NCBI GenBank assembly: GCA_040766135.1
Contig: JAXGRA010000002.1
Span: forward strand, 62,001 to 126,000
Length of the DNA stretch: 64,000 nucleotides
Direction: 5' to 3'
Origin: JAGVSV01 sp040766135
GTDB taxonomy: Bacteria > Bacillota > Clostridia > Christensenellales > Aristaeellaceae
The notes beneath the pieces are model-generated. The model saw only the letters and a list, made by a program, of their open reading frames with translations. It searched no databases and was not told where the DNA came from. A program made the position numbers and the translations under genes. Below, piece after piece: positions 1 to 8,483 of the stretch (positions within the stretch are counted from its first letter, which is position 1; each line of letters opens with the position of its first letter).

Positions 1-1264
1 CGGTGGGGTCGGTGCCCGCACCCAACTCATCAAAAAGCACCAGGTCATTGTGCTCCACATGGGCCAGGATTTCGACAATATTGGTCATGTGCGAAGAAAA
101 GGTGGACAGCGATTGCTCAATGCTTTGCTCATCACCAATATCCGCATACACTTCATCAAACACCGCAATCTCGGTGCCAAGATTGCCGGGCACATGCAGG
201 CCGGCCTGCGCCATCAACGTAATCAGGCCCACTGTTTTGAGCGTAACTGTTTTTCCGCCGGTGTTGGGGCCTGTGATGACCAACGTGGTAAAATCCTCGC
301 CCATCCACAAATCGCAGGGGACTACCTGCGCAGGATCGATCAATGGATGCCTCACACGCACAAAACGTATACGCCCTTCATCGTTTAGTTTCGGTTCAAT
401 GGCGTTCATGGCCCGCGCCATCTGGGCCTTGGCAAACGCTACATCCAATTGCGCAAGATTATCGATATTATAAGCCAGTTCGTCAGCCACTTGCGCCACA
501 TCCGATGACAGCATCAACAGTATACGCTCAATTTCCTGATGCTCCTTGGATTGCCATTGTTTCAGCTCATTGCCTGCTTCGACTACCGACAAAGGCTCCA
601 CAAATAAGGTAGCGCCGCTTGCCGATTGATCGTGCACCAGGCCGGGCACAAACTGGCGGTATTCCTGCCGGACGGGGATGACATACCGGCCGTTTCGCAC
701 CGTCACAATGGCATCCTGCAGATATTTGGAGCCGGTGCTGCTGTGGATGATGCTTTGCAGTTTGTCGCGCACGCGGTCGTTACACTGCCGGATATGGCGG
801 CGGATATCAGCCAGTTCCGGGCTGGCGCTGTCGGCCATCTCTTCCTCGGAGATAATGGCATCTGTGATGTCGCGGGCCAGCCCGGTATTAGGCTCCAGCC
901 GCACAGCAACAGCGCGCAGGATAGGGGTGTTTTCACGGTCGGTCACCAAGGCACGTTTGGCAGCAGCGGCAGCACGGCAGCAATCCGCGATGTCCAGCAG
1001 CATGCGCATGGACAATGTGGCGCCCTTTTGCGCCAGGTGAAGCGCATCGCGCATATCCTGAAAAGGCACCATCGGGCTATCGCCGCGATAGGTCAGAATC
1101 ACCAGCGCTTCCTGTGTTTCAGCTTGCAGCCGTTTTACCTGATCCAACGTGCTGTGTACCGGCAATTGTAAGCATAGCGCGCTGCCTATATCGGTCGCCG
1201 CATAGGTGGAAAGCATTTCTCGTATCTTAGGAAACTCCAGCAAGCGCAGGGCTTTTTCGTTCAT
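1..1264 (-). CDS. mutS2: Endonuclease MutS2, N-terminal 421 residues (cut by window edge)
   Basis: Cytosolic MutS-family ATPase; family members act against recombination or in rescue of collided ribosomes. The reverse strand reads open from an ATG at 1264 to the window edge. Visible are the core and lever region (residues about 1-320), the Walker A motif GPNTGGKT near residue 331 and, at the very edge, the Walker B stretch VLFDELGAGTDP. The C-terminal Smr nuclease domain lies outside the window, so its presence cannot be judged. The gene starts 28 bases after the U32 peptidase stop, in a run that begins with the cyclophilin gene, so it is probably the last gene visible of that operon. MutS1 is unlikely because there is no N-terminal mismatch-binding domain. 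Confidence 0.93.
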   Translation of the reverse strand, partial: MNEKALRLLEFPKIREMLSTYAATDIGSALCLQLPVHSTLDQVKRLQAETQEALVILTYRGDSPMVPFQDMRDALHLAQKGATLSMRMLLDIADCCRAAAAAKRALVTDRENTPILRAVAVRLEPNTGLARDITDAIISEEEMADSASPELADIRRHIRQCNDRVRDKLQSIIHSSTGSKYLQDAIVTVRNGRYVIPVRQEYRQFVPGLVHDQSASGATLFVEPLSVVEAGNELKQWQSKEHQEIERILLMLSSDVAQVADELAYNIDNLAQLDVAFAKAQMARAMNAIEPKLNDEGRIRFVRVRHPLIDPAQVVPCDLWMGEDFTTLVITGPNTGGKTVTLKTVGLITLMAQAGLHVPGNLGTEIAVFDEVYADIGDEQSIEQSLSTFSSHMTNIVEILAHVEHNDLVLFDELGAGTDPT

Positions 1265-1292
1265 ATATACATCCTCACAGATTGAGCAGAAA

Positions 1293-3647
1293 TCAGGCTA
1301 CGCCATCCGACCAGCGACCCAAGTTTACCGGGATAGCCAAATCAGGGGGCACGAAACCATCCATCAGCGCCCGATAGTAGCGCACAATATCCAGCGACTG
1401 CTGGGCATCTTCGGTAGTCAGGTCAATCAGCCAAGACATCATAGGCGCAGCGTTTCCTAAGTGCAACGGGGTATGAAACAGCAGGTGGTTAATGCACCCT
1501 TCGGGCAAGCGCACTTTTTGAAGTGGATACGTGCCGCCATATTGGTCGGTCAACGTGGCTTGGCTGCCCTGTGAGCCACAATTTCTGCAAGCATTTTGTC
1601 CAGTATGCAAGGCATGAAGCCGTGCGGGACAATGGTTCAGCGTCATGGCGCGGGCCCGCCCATATACCGGCAGTATCAACTCCTGCTGGGTATCGCTTTG
1701 TGCCACCAATTGCGCAACATCCTCTCGCGACAACTCACGCGAAAGCACCACCGATGATACACCCAAATCCGCCAGCATGTGCAGGCTTTGCGGGTTCCAG
1801 GCCGGGATGCCATTGCCTGCGATGCGAAGGCCTGGCCAGGGCAGTGCAAGTTGTCCAATATTATCCAGCATCATGGGGGTGCTATGTGCTACAGCATACT
1901 GTAAAGCGCTGTCCAGCACCTTGTCGGAGCACTGTCCGGGCAAGCACAATGCTGCCTGTGCTTCCTGCGCGGCCATAAAATCAGCCTGCAGCGGCTGATC
2001 ACGGTAATCAAGGGGCATATAGACCACATGATCTGCCCCCGCTTGCAATAACGGCTGCAAATCCTCTGGCCTGAAAGTACGTATCCATAGTTGCGCTTTT
2101 ATATCCGCAAAGGCAGGGGACAATGGAGGCAATGCGGTTGCAGGCGCAGCCTGACGAATGTAGCTATGTTTGAGCGCTTCCTCCAGCGCTGACAGCCCTT
2201 CCCTGCGCATTGCGTTCAAGGCGGATACCGGCAAAAACGAAGGCGCAGCGGCTTCCAGTATAAATTCATCCAAAACAAACGGTGTATCGCCAGTTTTTGC
2301 CATCGCGCGTTGTGCAGATTGTTCGGTCATCGGCTGAGCCTGTGCTGCGGCGGCCTCCGTGCCCACCACTTGCACAGATACATCCCGCGCCGCCAGCGCA
2401 AGACGGCTGGGAACGCCCGGTACAACAGTTAGCTTCATAGCAACCGGAATGGGCTTGGATCCGTCCTGTATGGTCCGCTGTGCTGCGGTAATCTGGCGCG
2501 CTGCCGTCAGACGATACACTGCATCCTGCGGATATGCCCTGCGATAATGCCGGATGTGCGCGATATCACCTTTCTCAACATCCGGGCCTGAATAAATCAT
2601 TTCCTGCTCATCCTGTCCACGGATTTGCAGATGGTCGCCATCATAAAGCGCGGTTTCCATCTGTACACGGCTGATAAAAACCATATCTCGCGGCGTGGTG
2701 GACAGAACCTGCCCTGCCCGAACCCCTTCATGCGATACACGAGAAGGGTACAAAATGTGCTCATCATCCGGGCCGTCCAAATACCCTTGTGAAAACCCGC
2801 CACGGTTAAATATTTGCAGCAGCGCCAACTTATCCTCATCGCTGGGCGCTGGGGGCAGCGAGGCATCCATCTGATAGTCCAGCGCGCGGCGGTAAATATC
2901 CGTCACCACCGCCACGTACTCCGGCCGTTTGAGCCGTCCTTCAATTTTAAAGCTGGTTATGCCGCTGTCCAATAGATCGTCCAGGCGTTCAATCATGGAA
3001 AGGTCGCGCGGGGACAGCCAGGCAGCTTTATCGCCTTGTATGGTATACATCATGCGGCAGGGCTGCGCACAGCGCCCGCGGTTGCCGCTGCGACCGCCAA
3101 TCATAGAGGACAGCAAGCATTGACCGCTTTGCGACACACACAGCGCGCCATGCACAAATGCTTCGGTTTCAATGCCGGTGTCGGATATGGCGCGCAGCAC
3201 TGGCAGCGGGCACTCGCGCGCCGCGACCACACGGGTTAACCCCATCTGTTGCAGCAGCCGCGCGCCCCATGCGTTATGGATGCTCATCTGCGTGCTGGCA
3301 TGCAAAGGCAGGTGGGGGAGATGCTTGTGCGCGTACCGTATCAGCCCCAAATCCTGCACAATCAGCGCGTCTGCCTTAAACTCATCTAATTTGTGAAGCA
3401 GCTTAATCAGCCCCGTAAACTCCTGGGGCTTTATCAACGTATTGACCGTCACAAACACACGACGCGCATGCAAATGCGCCAGGTCGATGGCCTGTTTTAA
3501 ATCTTCGTCCGTAAAACCCTTGGAAGCCCTGGCTCCAAAAGCTTGCGCACCCAAATAAACCGCATCGGCTCCATTGGAGATAGCAGCGCGTACAGCAGTC
3601 AGATCACCCGCAGGGGATAACAGTTCAGGGCGCGTCATGCGCATCAT
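1293..3647 (-). CDS. U32 family peptidase / RlhA-like protein with C-terminal DUF3656-type region
   Basis: Member of the U32 'collagenase-like' family, whose studied relatives act in RNA hydroxylation (RlhA, TrhP) rather than proteolysis. The N-terminal half opens with the family hallmark PELLSPAGD and GADAVYLGAQAFGAR, followed by the Cys-rich segment SGNRGRCAQPCRMMY near residues 186-200, which fits an Fe-S or metal site. The 784-residue length fits the long form with an additional C-terminal domain; a further Cys pair (NACRNCG) sits near residue 695. The start overlaps the zapA stop by 23 bases, which implies translational coupling; ATG codons at 3647, 3644 and 3638 are all possible. The exact substrate is unknown. 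Confidence 0.9.
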   Translation of the reverse strand: MMRMTRPELLSPAGDLTAVRAAISNGADAVYLGAQAFGARASKGFTDEDLKQAIDLAHLHARRVFVTVNTLIKPQEFTGLIKLLHKLDEFKADALIVQDLGLIRYAHKHLPHLPLHASTQMSIHNAWGARLLQQMGLTRVVAARECPLPVLRAISDTGIETEAFVHGALCVSQSGQCLLSSMIGGRSGNRGRCAQPCRMMYTIQGDKAAWLSPRDLSMIERLDDLLDSGITSFKIEGRLKRPEYVAVVTDIYRRALDYQMDASLPPAPSDEDKLALLQIFNRGGFSQGYLDGPDDEHILYPSRVSHEGVRAGQVLSTTPRDMVFISRVQMETALYDGDHLQIRGQDEQEMIYSGPDVEKGDIAHIRHYRRAYPQDAVYRLTAARQITAAQRTIQDGSKPIPVAMKLTVVPGVPSRLALAARDVSVQVVGTEAAAAQAQPMTEQSAQRAMAKTGDTPFVLDEFILEAAAPSFLPVSALNAMRREGLSALEEALKHSYIRQAAPATALPPLSPAFADIKAQLWIRTFRPEDLQPLLQAGADHVVYMPLDYRDQPLQADFMAAQEAQAALCLPGQCSDKVLDSALQYAVAHSTPMMLDNIGQLALPWPGLRIAGNGIPAWNPQSLHMLADLGVSSVVLSRELSREDVAQLVAQSDTQQELILPVYGRARAMTLNHCPARLHALHTGQNACRNCGSQGSQATLTDQYGGTYPLQKVRLPEGCINHLLFHTPLHLGNAAPMMSWLIDLTTEDAQQSLDIVRYYRALMDGFVPPDLAIPVNLGRWSDGVA

Positions 3648-3891
3648 CCGTCAATTGCTTGCGCAGGCGCTGGTTATCATCCTGTGCCTGCACCAGTTCC
3701 TCTGCCAGAGAAATCAGCGTGGCAACCGTCACCGCTTCCTGGTTGTGCAACCGGGCAGCCCTGGCAACTTCTGCGGCGCGCACATTGACCAACTGCGCCA
3801 CGCGTTCAACGTAGGAAAGCCCCCTGGCCGAGGAAACAGTATAGGCTTTTTCGCCAATATGGACGGTTGCCGTGCTCTTTTCCATGTGCAA
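3625..3891 (-). CDS. zapA: Cell division protein ZapA
   Basis: Small FtsZ-ring-associated protein that promotes bundling of FtsZ filaments at midcell. The 88 residues have the expected form: an N-terminal beta segment (STATVHIGEKAYTV), the conserved SYVERVAQLVNVRA helix and a long C-terminal helix able to form a coiled coil (LAEELVQAQDDNQRLRKQL). It lies 5 bases after the cyclophilin stop and overlaps the U32 peptidase start. The link of zapA with a U32 peptidase and mutS2 is a recurrent Firmicutes arrangement, which supports the assignment. Confidence 0.88.
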   Translation of the reverse strand: MHMEKSTATVHIGEKAYTVSSARGLSYVERVAQLVNVRAAEVARAARLHNQEAVTVATLISLAEELVQAQDDNQRLRKQLTDDAHDAP

Positions 3892-3896
3892 ATTCC

Positions 3897-4421
3897 TTAC
3901 AGTTTTTTCAATTCAATGTTGGGTAATTCGCCTGAAACTTCAATGGTTTTGATACGGACGGGTTGCAACGGCTTGTCGCTGCGGTCGCGTTTGACCGAAA
4001 CAATGTGGTCAGCCACTTCAAGCCCCTCGGTCACACGGCCAAAGGCAGCATAGGCCCCATCCAGGTGCGGCGCATCCGCCACCATCACAAAGAACTGCGA
4101 GCCCGCAGAGTCCAGTCGCATACTGCGCGCCATGCTCAGCACTCCGCGCGTATGTTTTAAACTATTTGGGTGACCGTTCTGAGCAAATTCCCCTTTGATG
4201 CAATAGCCCGGCCCGCCGGTGCCGGTACCCGTGGGACAGCCGCCCTGAATCATAAATCCGGGGATAACGCGATGAAACGTGAGGCCGTTATAATAGCCCT
4301 GGCCAGCCAGCGCCGCAAAATTAGCCACTGATTGCGGGGCGATTTCCGGGTACAATTCGCCTTTCATGACACCGCCGTCTTCCATGGTGATGGTAAAGGT
4401 GATTTTTTTCAACTGATCCAT
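3897..4421 (-). CDS. Peptidyl-prolyl cis-trans isomerase, cyclophilin type
   Basis: Catalyses cis-trans isomerisation of Xaa-Pro bonds. The 174 residues contain the cyclophilin signature FHRVIPGFMIQGG with the catalytic Arg, the SAGSQFFVM strand and LDGAYAAFGRV; the Trp found in human cyclophilin A before LDG is His here, a frequent change in bacterial enzymes. There is no signal peptide, so it is probably cytosolic. The start ATG at 4421 has a GGAGG site 8 bases upstream and a strong minus-strand promoter at 4451-4479. It is the first gene of the run leading to zapA, U32 peptidase and mutS2. Confidence 0.95.
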   Translation of the reverse strand: MDQLKKITFTITMEDGGVMKGELYPEIAPQSVANFAALAGQGYYNGLTFHRVIPGFMIQGGCPTGTGTGGPGYCIKGEFAQNGHPNSLKHTRGVLSMARSMRLDSAGSQFFVMVADAPHLDGAYAAFGRVTEGLEVADHIVSVKRDRSDKPLQPVRIKTIEVSGELPNIELKKL

Positions 4422-4450
4422 GTTTTTCCTCCTTGCATTCGTGCAGATTC

Positions 4451-4479
4451 ATCATAGATATTGTGTTTTTGTTTGTCAA
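4451..4479 (-). promoter_or_regulatory. Sigma-A promoter of the cyclophilin operon
   Basis: On the minus strand TTGACA, 17 bases, TATGAT, a near-consensus housekeeping promoter. Transcription would start about 15-20 bases before the Shine-Dalgarno site of the cyclophilin gene. It is divergent from the metK promoter 30 bases away. Confidence 0.8.
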
Positions 4480-4508
4480 CCAAATTGATTTTCTGCACAG
4501 TTATGCGC

Positions 4509-4538
4509 TTGACATGTCCATATCCGAGAGAGTATGAT
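4509..4538 (+). promoter_or_regulatory. Sigma-A promoter of metK
   Basis: TTGACA (4509-4514), 18 bases, TATGAT (4533-4538). The predicted transcript starts near 4545, about 11 bases before the riboswitch, so the whole aptamer is in the leader. Confidence 0.8.
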
Positions 4539-4555
4539 TGCATCCAAGTGAATAA

Positions 4556-4662
4556 CCTTATCAAGAGTGGCGGAGGGACTGGCCCTGTGATGCCCGGCAA
4601 CCTGGCGGATGCCAAGGTGCCAATTCCAGCGGGTGGGCGCAAAGCCCGTCCGGAAGATAAGA
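4556..4662 (+). promoter_or_regulatory. SAM-I (S-box) riboswitch aptamer
   Basis: The leader has the S-box core: P1 strands CTTATC (4557-4562) and GATAAG (4656-4661), the AGAGTGG-GGAGGGACTGGCCC segment, GCCCGGCAACC and the GGTGCCAATTCCAGC segment. All the well-conserved S-box blocks are present in order. Binding of S-adenosylmethionine should stabilise P1 and allow the terminator at 4669-4697 to form. It directly precedes metK, the SAM synthetase gene, so this is feedback control. Confidence 0.96.
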
Positions 4663-4668
4663 ACTCCC

Positions 4669-4697
4669 AGCGCTTATCTCAAAATAAGCGCTTTTTG
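4669..4697 (+). terminator. Riboswitch-controlled intrinsic terminator of metK
   Basis: Nine-base-pair stem (4669-4677 with 4684-4692), 6-base loop, then a T run to 4696. The 5' strand contains CTTATC (4673-4678), which can instead pair with GATAAG of the riboswitch P1 (4656-4661), giving a simple antiterminator. Confidence 0.9.
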
Positions 4698-4715
4698 TTG
4701 GAAAGGATGGAATGT

Positions 4716-5894
4716 ATGAAACGACGTGTGTATGCCTCTGAATCCGTTACCGAAGGACATCCAGACAAGATGTGTGACCAAATTTCGGATGCAATCCTGG
4801 ATGCTATTATTACCGATGATCCTATGGCTCGTGTAGCCTGTGAAACCTGCGCCACCACCGGATTGGTGCTGGTGATGGGGGAAATCACCACCAGCACGTA
4901 TGTGTCTATCCCTGACATCGCACGTGATGTTGTCCTGAAAATAGGATATGATCATTCTGACATGGGCTTTGACGGACATTCCTGTGCGGTGCTGACCTCC
5001 GTACACGAGCAATCCGAGGATATCAGCCATGGGGTCACCCATGCGCAGGAAACACGCGGGCAGCTTGACCAGGCACAGGAAACCGGTGCCGGTGATCAGG
5101 GCATGATGTTTGGCTATGCCTGCAATGAAACGCCTGAACTGCTACCCATGCCCATCGCGCTGGCACATCGTATGACGCGCCGCATGACCAAGCTTCGCAA
5201 GGACGGTACATTCCCCTGGATGCGCCCGGACGGAAAATCTCAGGTTAGCGTAGCCTATGAAGATGGCGTGCCTGTCCAGGTAGATGCGGCTGTGGTTTCT
5301 ACGCAGCATGCAGCAGAGGTGGATCAGGGTACCATCCGGGAAGCCATGATGGAGGAAGTCATCCGTTACTGTATCCCGGAACAGATGCTACATAAAGGCA
5401 CCCGATATTTTGTCAATCCCAGCGGTCGGTTTGTAATTGGCGGCCCGGCAGGGGACAGTGGGCTGACCGGGCGTAAGATTATAGTGGACACCTATGGCGG
5501 GTTTGTGCCGCACGGCGGTGGTTGCTTCAGCGGCAAAGATCCCACCAAGGTGGACCGTTCCGGCGCGTATGCCGCGCGCTATCTGGCGCGCAATGTGGTG
5601 TCGGCCGGCCTGGCTACCCGTTGCCAGATAACATTGGCTTATGCCATTGGCGTAGCACAGCCGGTGAGTTTTGATGTAGATACCTTTGGCACAGGCAGTG
5701 TGCCGGATGAACGCATTGCATCAGCGCTGGCACGCTCCTTTGACCTGAGTCCTGACGGCATCATACGGGCGCTCAATCTGCGCCGGCCCATATACCGGCA
5801 GGTGGCCAGCTATGGTCACTTTGGACGCCCCGATTTAGATTTGCCTTGGGAAAAAGACGACATCACCGAAACCATCAAAAAAGCCGTCAACTGA
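4716..5894 (+). CDS. metK: S-adenosylmethionine synthetase
   Basis: Makes SAM from methionine and ATP in the cytosol. The 392 residues match the usual family length and contain VTEGHPDKMCDQISDA near the start, GAGDQGMMFGYA, GGPAGDSGLTGRK and the GGGCFSGKDPTKVDRS loop. The ATG at 4716 is chosen because homologues begin at this point (MKRRVYASESV) and GAAAGG lies just upstream. An in-frame ATG at 4707 would add three residues; earlier in-frame codons fall in the riboswitch. Expression is controlled by the SAM-I riboswitch directly upstream. Confidence 0.98.
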   Translation: MKRRVYASESVTEGHPDKMCDQISDAILDAIITDDPMARVACETCATTGLVLVMGEITTSTYVSIPDIARDVVLKIGYDHSDMGFDGHSCAVLTSVHEQSEDISHGVTHAQETRGQLDQAQETGAGDQGMMFGYACNETPELLPMPIALAHRMTRRMTKLRKDGTFPWMRPDGKSQVSVAYEDGVPVQVDAAVVSTQHAAEVDQGTIREAMMEEVIRYCIPEQMLHKGTRYFVNPSGRFVIGGPAGDSGLTGRKIIVDTYGGFVPHGGGCFSGKDPTKVDRSGAYAARYLARNVVSAGLATRCQITLAYAIGVAQPVSFDVDTFGTGSVPDERIASALARSFDLSPDGIIRALNLRRPIYRQVASYGHFGRPDLDLPWEKDDITETIKKAVN

Positions 5895-5917
5895 CGGCCT
5901 GGAAAAACAAGAAATAC

Positions 5918-6619
5918 TTATGTGCCCAGGTACGCTTTGCGGACATCATCGTCCCAGAGAAGTTCCTGGGCATTTCCTTCTTTGACGATGTCGCCGGTTT
6001 CTAATACATAGGCCCGATGCGCGATGGACAGCGCCATGTGAGCGTTTTGCTCTACCAGCAATATGGTGGTGCCAGTGCTGTTGATATCCTTGATGATGGA
6101 AAATATTTCCTGTACCAGAATAGGGGCCAGCCCCATGGAAGGCTCGTCCATCATCAGCAGTTTGGGGTGGCTCATCAATGCGCGGCCCATGGCCAGCATC
6201 TGCTGTTCACCGCCGGACAGCGTTCCGGCCAATTGACGGCGGCGTTCGCGCAGACGTGGGAAGTGACTGAATACCAGATCCAGATCATCGGATATCGATG
6301 AAGTCTTTTGCGCAAAAGCACCCATCTCTAAGTTTTCCAGCACCGTCATGCGCGAAAATACACGGCGGCCCTCGGGTACATGCACCAGCCCCTGTGCCAC
6401 CAACTGATGCGCGGGCGTGCGGCCTGTATTTGCGCCGTCAAACAGTATTTCCTCGGCCTGATAGGGGATCAGGCGGGACAGTGCATGCAGGATGGAGGTT
6501 TTGCCCGCGCCGTTGGCACCTACCAGCGTAACAATCTCGCCCTTGCCTACATAGAAAGATACATCGTGCAGTGCGTGGATGGCACCGTAATAAACATTCA
6601 GCTTTTCAACCTTCAGCAT
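5918..6619 (-). CDS. livF: Branched-chain amino-acid ABC transporter ATPase LivF
   Basis: One of the two ATPase domains driving uptake of leucine, isoleucine, valine or related compounds. The 233 residues show Walker A GANGAGKT (about residues 33-40), the signature LSGGEQQ, Walker B LLMMDEPSMGLAP and the switch His in LLVEQNAHMALSI. It overlaps the 3' end of the fused livM-livG gene by 14 bases and is the last gene of the cluster. The substrate range cannot be read from the sequence; HAAT-family relatives can also carry urea or amides. Confidence 0.95.
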   Translation of the reverse strand: MLKVEKLNVYYGAIHALHDVSFYVGKGEIVTLVGANGAGKTSILHALSRLIPYQAEEILFDGANTGRTPAHQLVAQGLVHVPEGRRVFSRMTVLENLEMGAFAQKTSSISDDLDLVFSHFPRLRERRRQLAGTLSGGEQQMLAMGRALMSHPKLLMMDEPSMGLAPILVQEIFSIIKDINSTGTTILLVEQNAHMALSIAHRAYVLETGDIVKEGNAQELLWDDDVRKAYLGT

Positions 6620-8474
6620 GCTGAGGTGCCTCCTGCATCGTTATTTCGTCCTCGGAAACGCCCAAATAAGCCGTGATAACCTCCGGATTATACCGGATTT
6701 CCTCGGGCGTTCCTTCAGCGATAATTTGTCCATAGTTGAGCACATAAATACGCTCACAGATGCCCATGACCAGGCGCATATCATGCTCGATGAGCAAGAT
6801 AGCTACTGAGAACTTGCTGCGGATGGTCTTGATGGTTTGCATCAGTTCCTGCGTTTCAATGGGGTTCATACCAGCAGCAGGCTCATCCAGCAGCAGCACC
6901 TTAGGGTTAGATGCTAGTGCACGGCAAATCTCCAGTTTGCGCTGCTGGCCGTAAGGCAGGCCTTCGGCAGGCAGGTCGGCAGTTTCCTCCATGTCAAACA
7001 CACGCAGCAATTCCCGTGCGCGGATATCAATGCCGCGCTCCTCACTTGCGTACTGCGCACCACGAATAATGCCATTGATGGGGGAGTAGTGCATACGCGA
7101 GTGGAATGCAACCTTGATGTTTTCAAGCACCGTCATGGATTTGAACAGGCGAATATTCTGGAATGTGCGGGCTATTCCGTTTTCAGTGATAGCATACGTA
7201 GGCTTACCCAAAATGGACTTGCCCAGCAACACGATATCACCCTCTGTAGGCTGGTAGATGCCAGTGAGCAAATTAAATATTGTGGTCTTGCCTGCACCAT
7301 TGGGGCCAATCAAACCCACAATTTCGTTGTTCATCAGGCACATATTGACATCTGTTGCTGCCTTCAAGCCGCCAAAGGTAATCCCAAGGTTGGTGGTTTC
7401 AAGCACTGGCTGATCTTCCCAGATGTCATAACGCGGCACAAAAGGCATTTTAGTTTGCCCCGGCTGACGCCCCAGCAATTTGCGCAGCTTGGCTGCCGAA
7501 GCGTCCCACAGTTCCACTAGGGAAAACTCTTTGGTGCCCAATAGGCCGATGGGCCGGAACAGCATCATGATAATCAGCATCAGGGAGTAGATAATCAGCC
7601 GATACTCCGCCAGGCCGCGCAGCACTTCAGGCAACGCTACCAGCACGGTAGCTGCAACAACCGACCCTGTGATAGAACCCATCCCTCCCAGCACTACCAT
7701 GACCAAATATTCTATGGACTTGTTAAAGCCGAACATCTTGGCATTGAGAATGCTATTCTGATGCGCAAATAAACCGCCGGCAATGCCTGCAAAGAATGCA
7801 GCAATCGTGAAAGCCAGCAGCTTATAGCGCGTGGTAGGGATGCCTGTCGCTTCGGCAGCAATGGCATTTTCGCGGATAGAGATAATAGCACGCCCATGCC
7901 GTGAACGCCCTAAGGTAAAGACGCTGGTAATAATAAGTACCGTAATAAAAAACACAAAGGTGAATTGGATGACGCTGGACAGCGCGCGGTCTTCCGCAAA
8001 GACGCGGGACATGCGTGGGATGCGTGTAAGCCCGGCTGCGCCACCTGTGAAGCTGAGGTTTTCGATCACTACGCGGATGATCTCACCGAACCCCAGCGTA
8101 ATAATGGCCAGATAATCACCCTCCAGCCGCAGTGCGGGAATGCCAATAAGCAGGCCGAAGAACGCAGCTATTATGCCACCCAATAACAGCGAAATGGGCA
8201 GCGACAAGCCAAAGCTCATAGCAACGTTTTTGGTAAACAAAGCCGATGCATAGGCGCCTATGGACATGAATCCAGCATGTCCCAAGGCCAGCTGGCCCAG
8301 CAAGCCGGTGGTTACGTTCAAGCTGACCGTCATGATGATGGCGATACAAACACTAATCAGGATGTTGGATAAATAGTTGTTAAGCACCCCGGTCAGGATA
8401 AAGATGCTAACCAGCATATAGAAACTGATGACGGCCAGAATGTTGAGCGTGGCGGCCTTTGCTTTCTTACTCAT
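6606..8474 (-). CDS. Fused branched-chain amino-acid ABC permease-ATPase (LivM-LivG)
   Basis: One 622-residue chain carries what are usually two proteins. Residues about 1-320 form a LivM-like permease with many membrane segments and the family loop GLLGQLALGHAGFMSIGAY. After a linker near residues 325-355 comes a LivG-like ATPase with Walker A GPNGAGKTTIFN, signature LPYGQQRKLEICRAL, Walker B LLLDEPAAGMNP and the switch region LLIEHDMRLVMGI. No stop or frame change lies between the halves, so this is a true fusion. It sits 9 bases after livH and overlaps livF, completing a transporter with LivH, LivF and the binding protein. Confidence 0.95.
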   Translation of the reverse strand: MSKKAKAATLNILAVISFYMLVSIFILTGVLNNYLSNILISVCIAIIMTVSLNVTTGLLGQLALGHAGFMSIGAYASALFTKNVAMSFGLSLPISLLLGGIIAAFFGLLIGIPALRLEGDYLAIITLGFGEIIRVVIENLSFTGGAAGLTRIPRMSRVFAEDRALSSVIQFTFVFFITVLIITSVFTLGRSRHGRAIISIRENAIAAEATGIPTTRYKLLAFTIAAFFAGIAGGLFAHQNSILNAKMFGFNKSIEYLVMVVLGGMGSITGSVVAATVLVALPEVLRGLAEYRLIIYSLMLIIMMLFRPIGLLGTKEFSLVELWDASAAKLRKLLGRQPGQTKMPFVPRYDIWEDQPVLETTNLGITFGGLKAATDVNMCLMNNEIVGLIGPNGAGKTTIFNLLTGIYQPTEGDIVLLGKSILGKPTYAITENGIARTFQNIRLFKSMTVLENIKVAFHSRMHYSPINGIIRGAQYASEERGIDIRARELLRVFDMEETADLPAEGLPYGQQRKLEICRALASNPKVLLLDEPAAGMNPIETQELMQTIKTIRSKFSVAILLIEHDMRLVMGICERIYVLNYGQIIAEGTPEEIRYNPEVITAYLGVSEDEITMQEAPQHAEG

Positions 8475-8483
8475 ACCGACACC

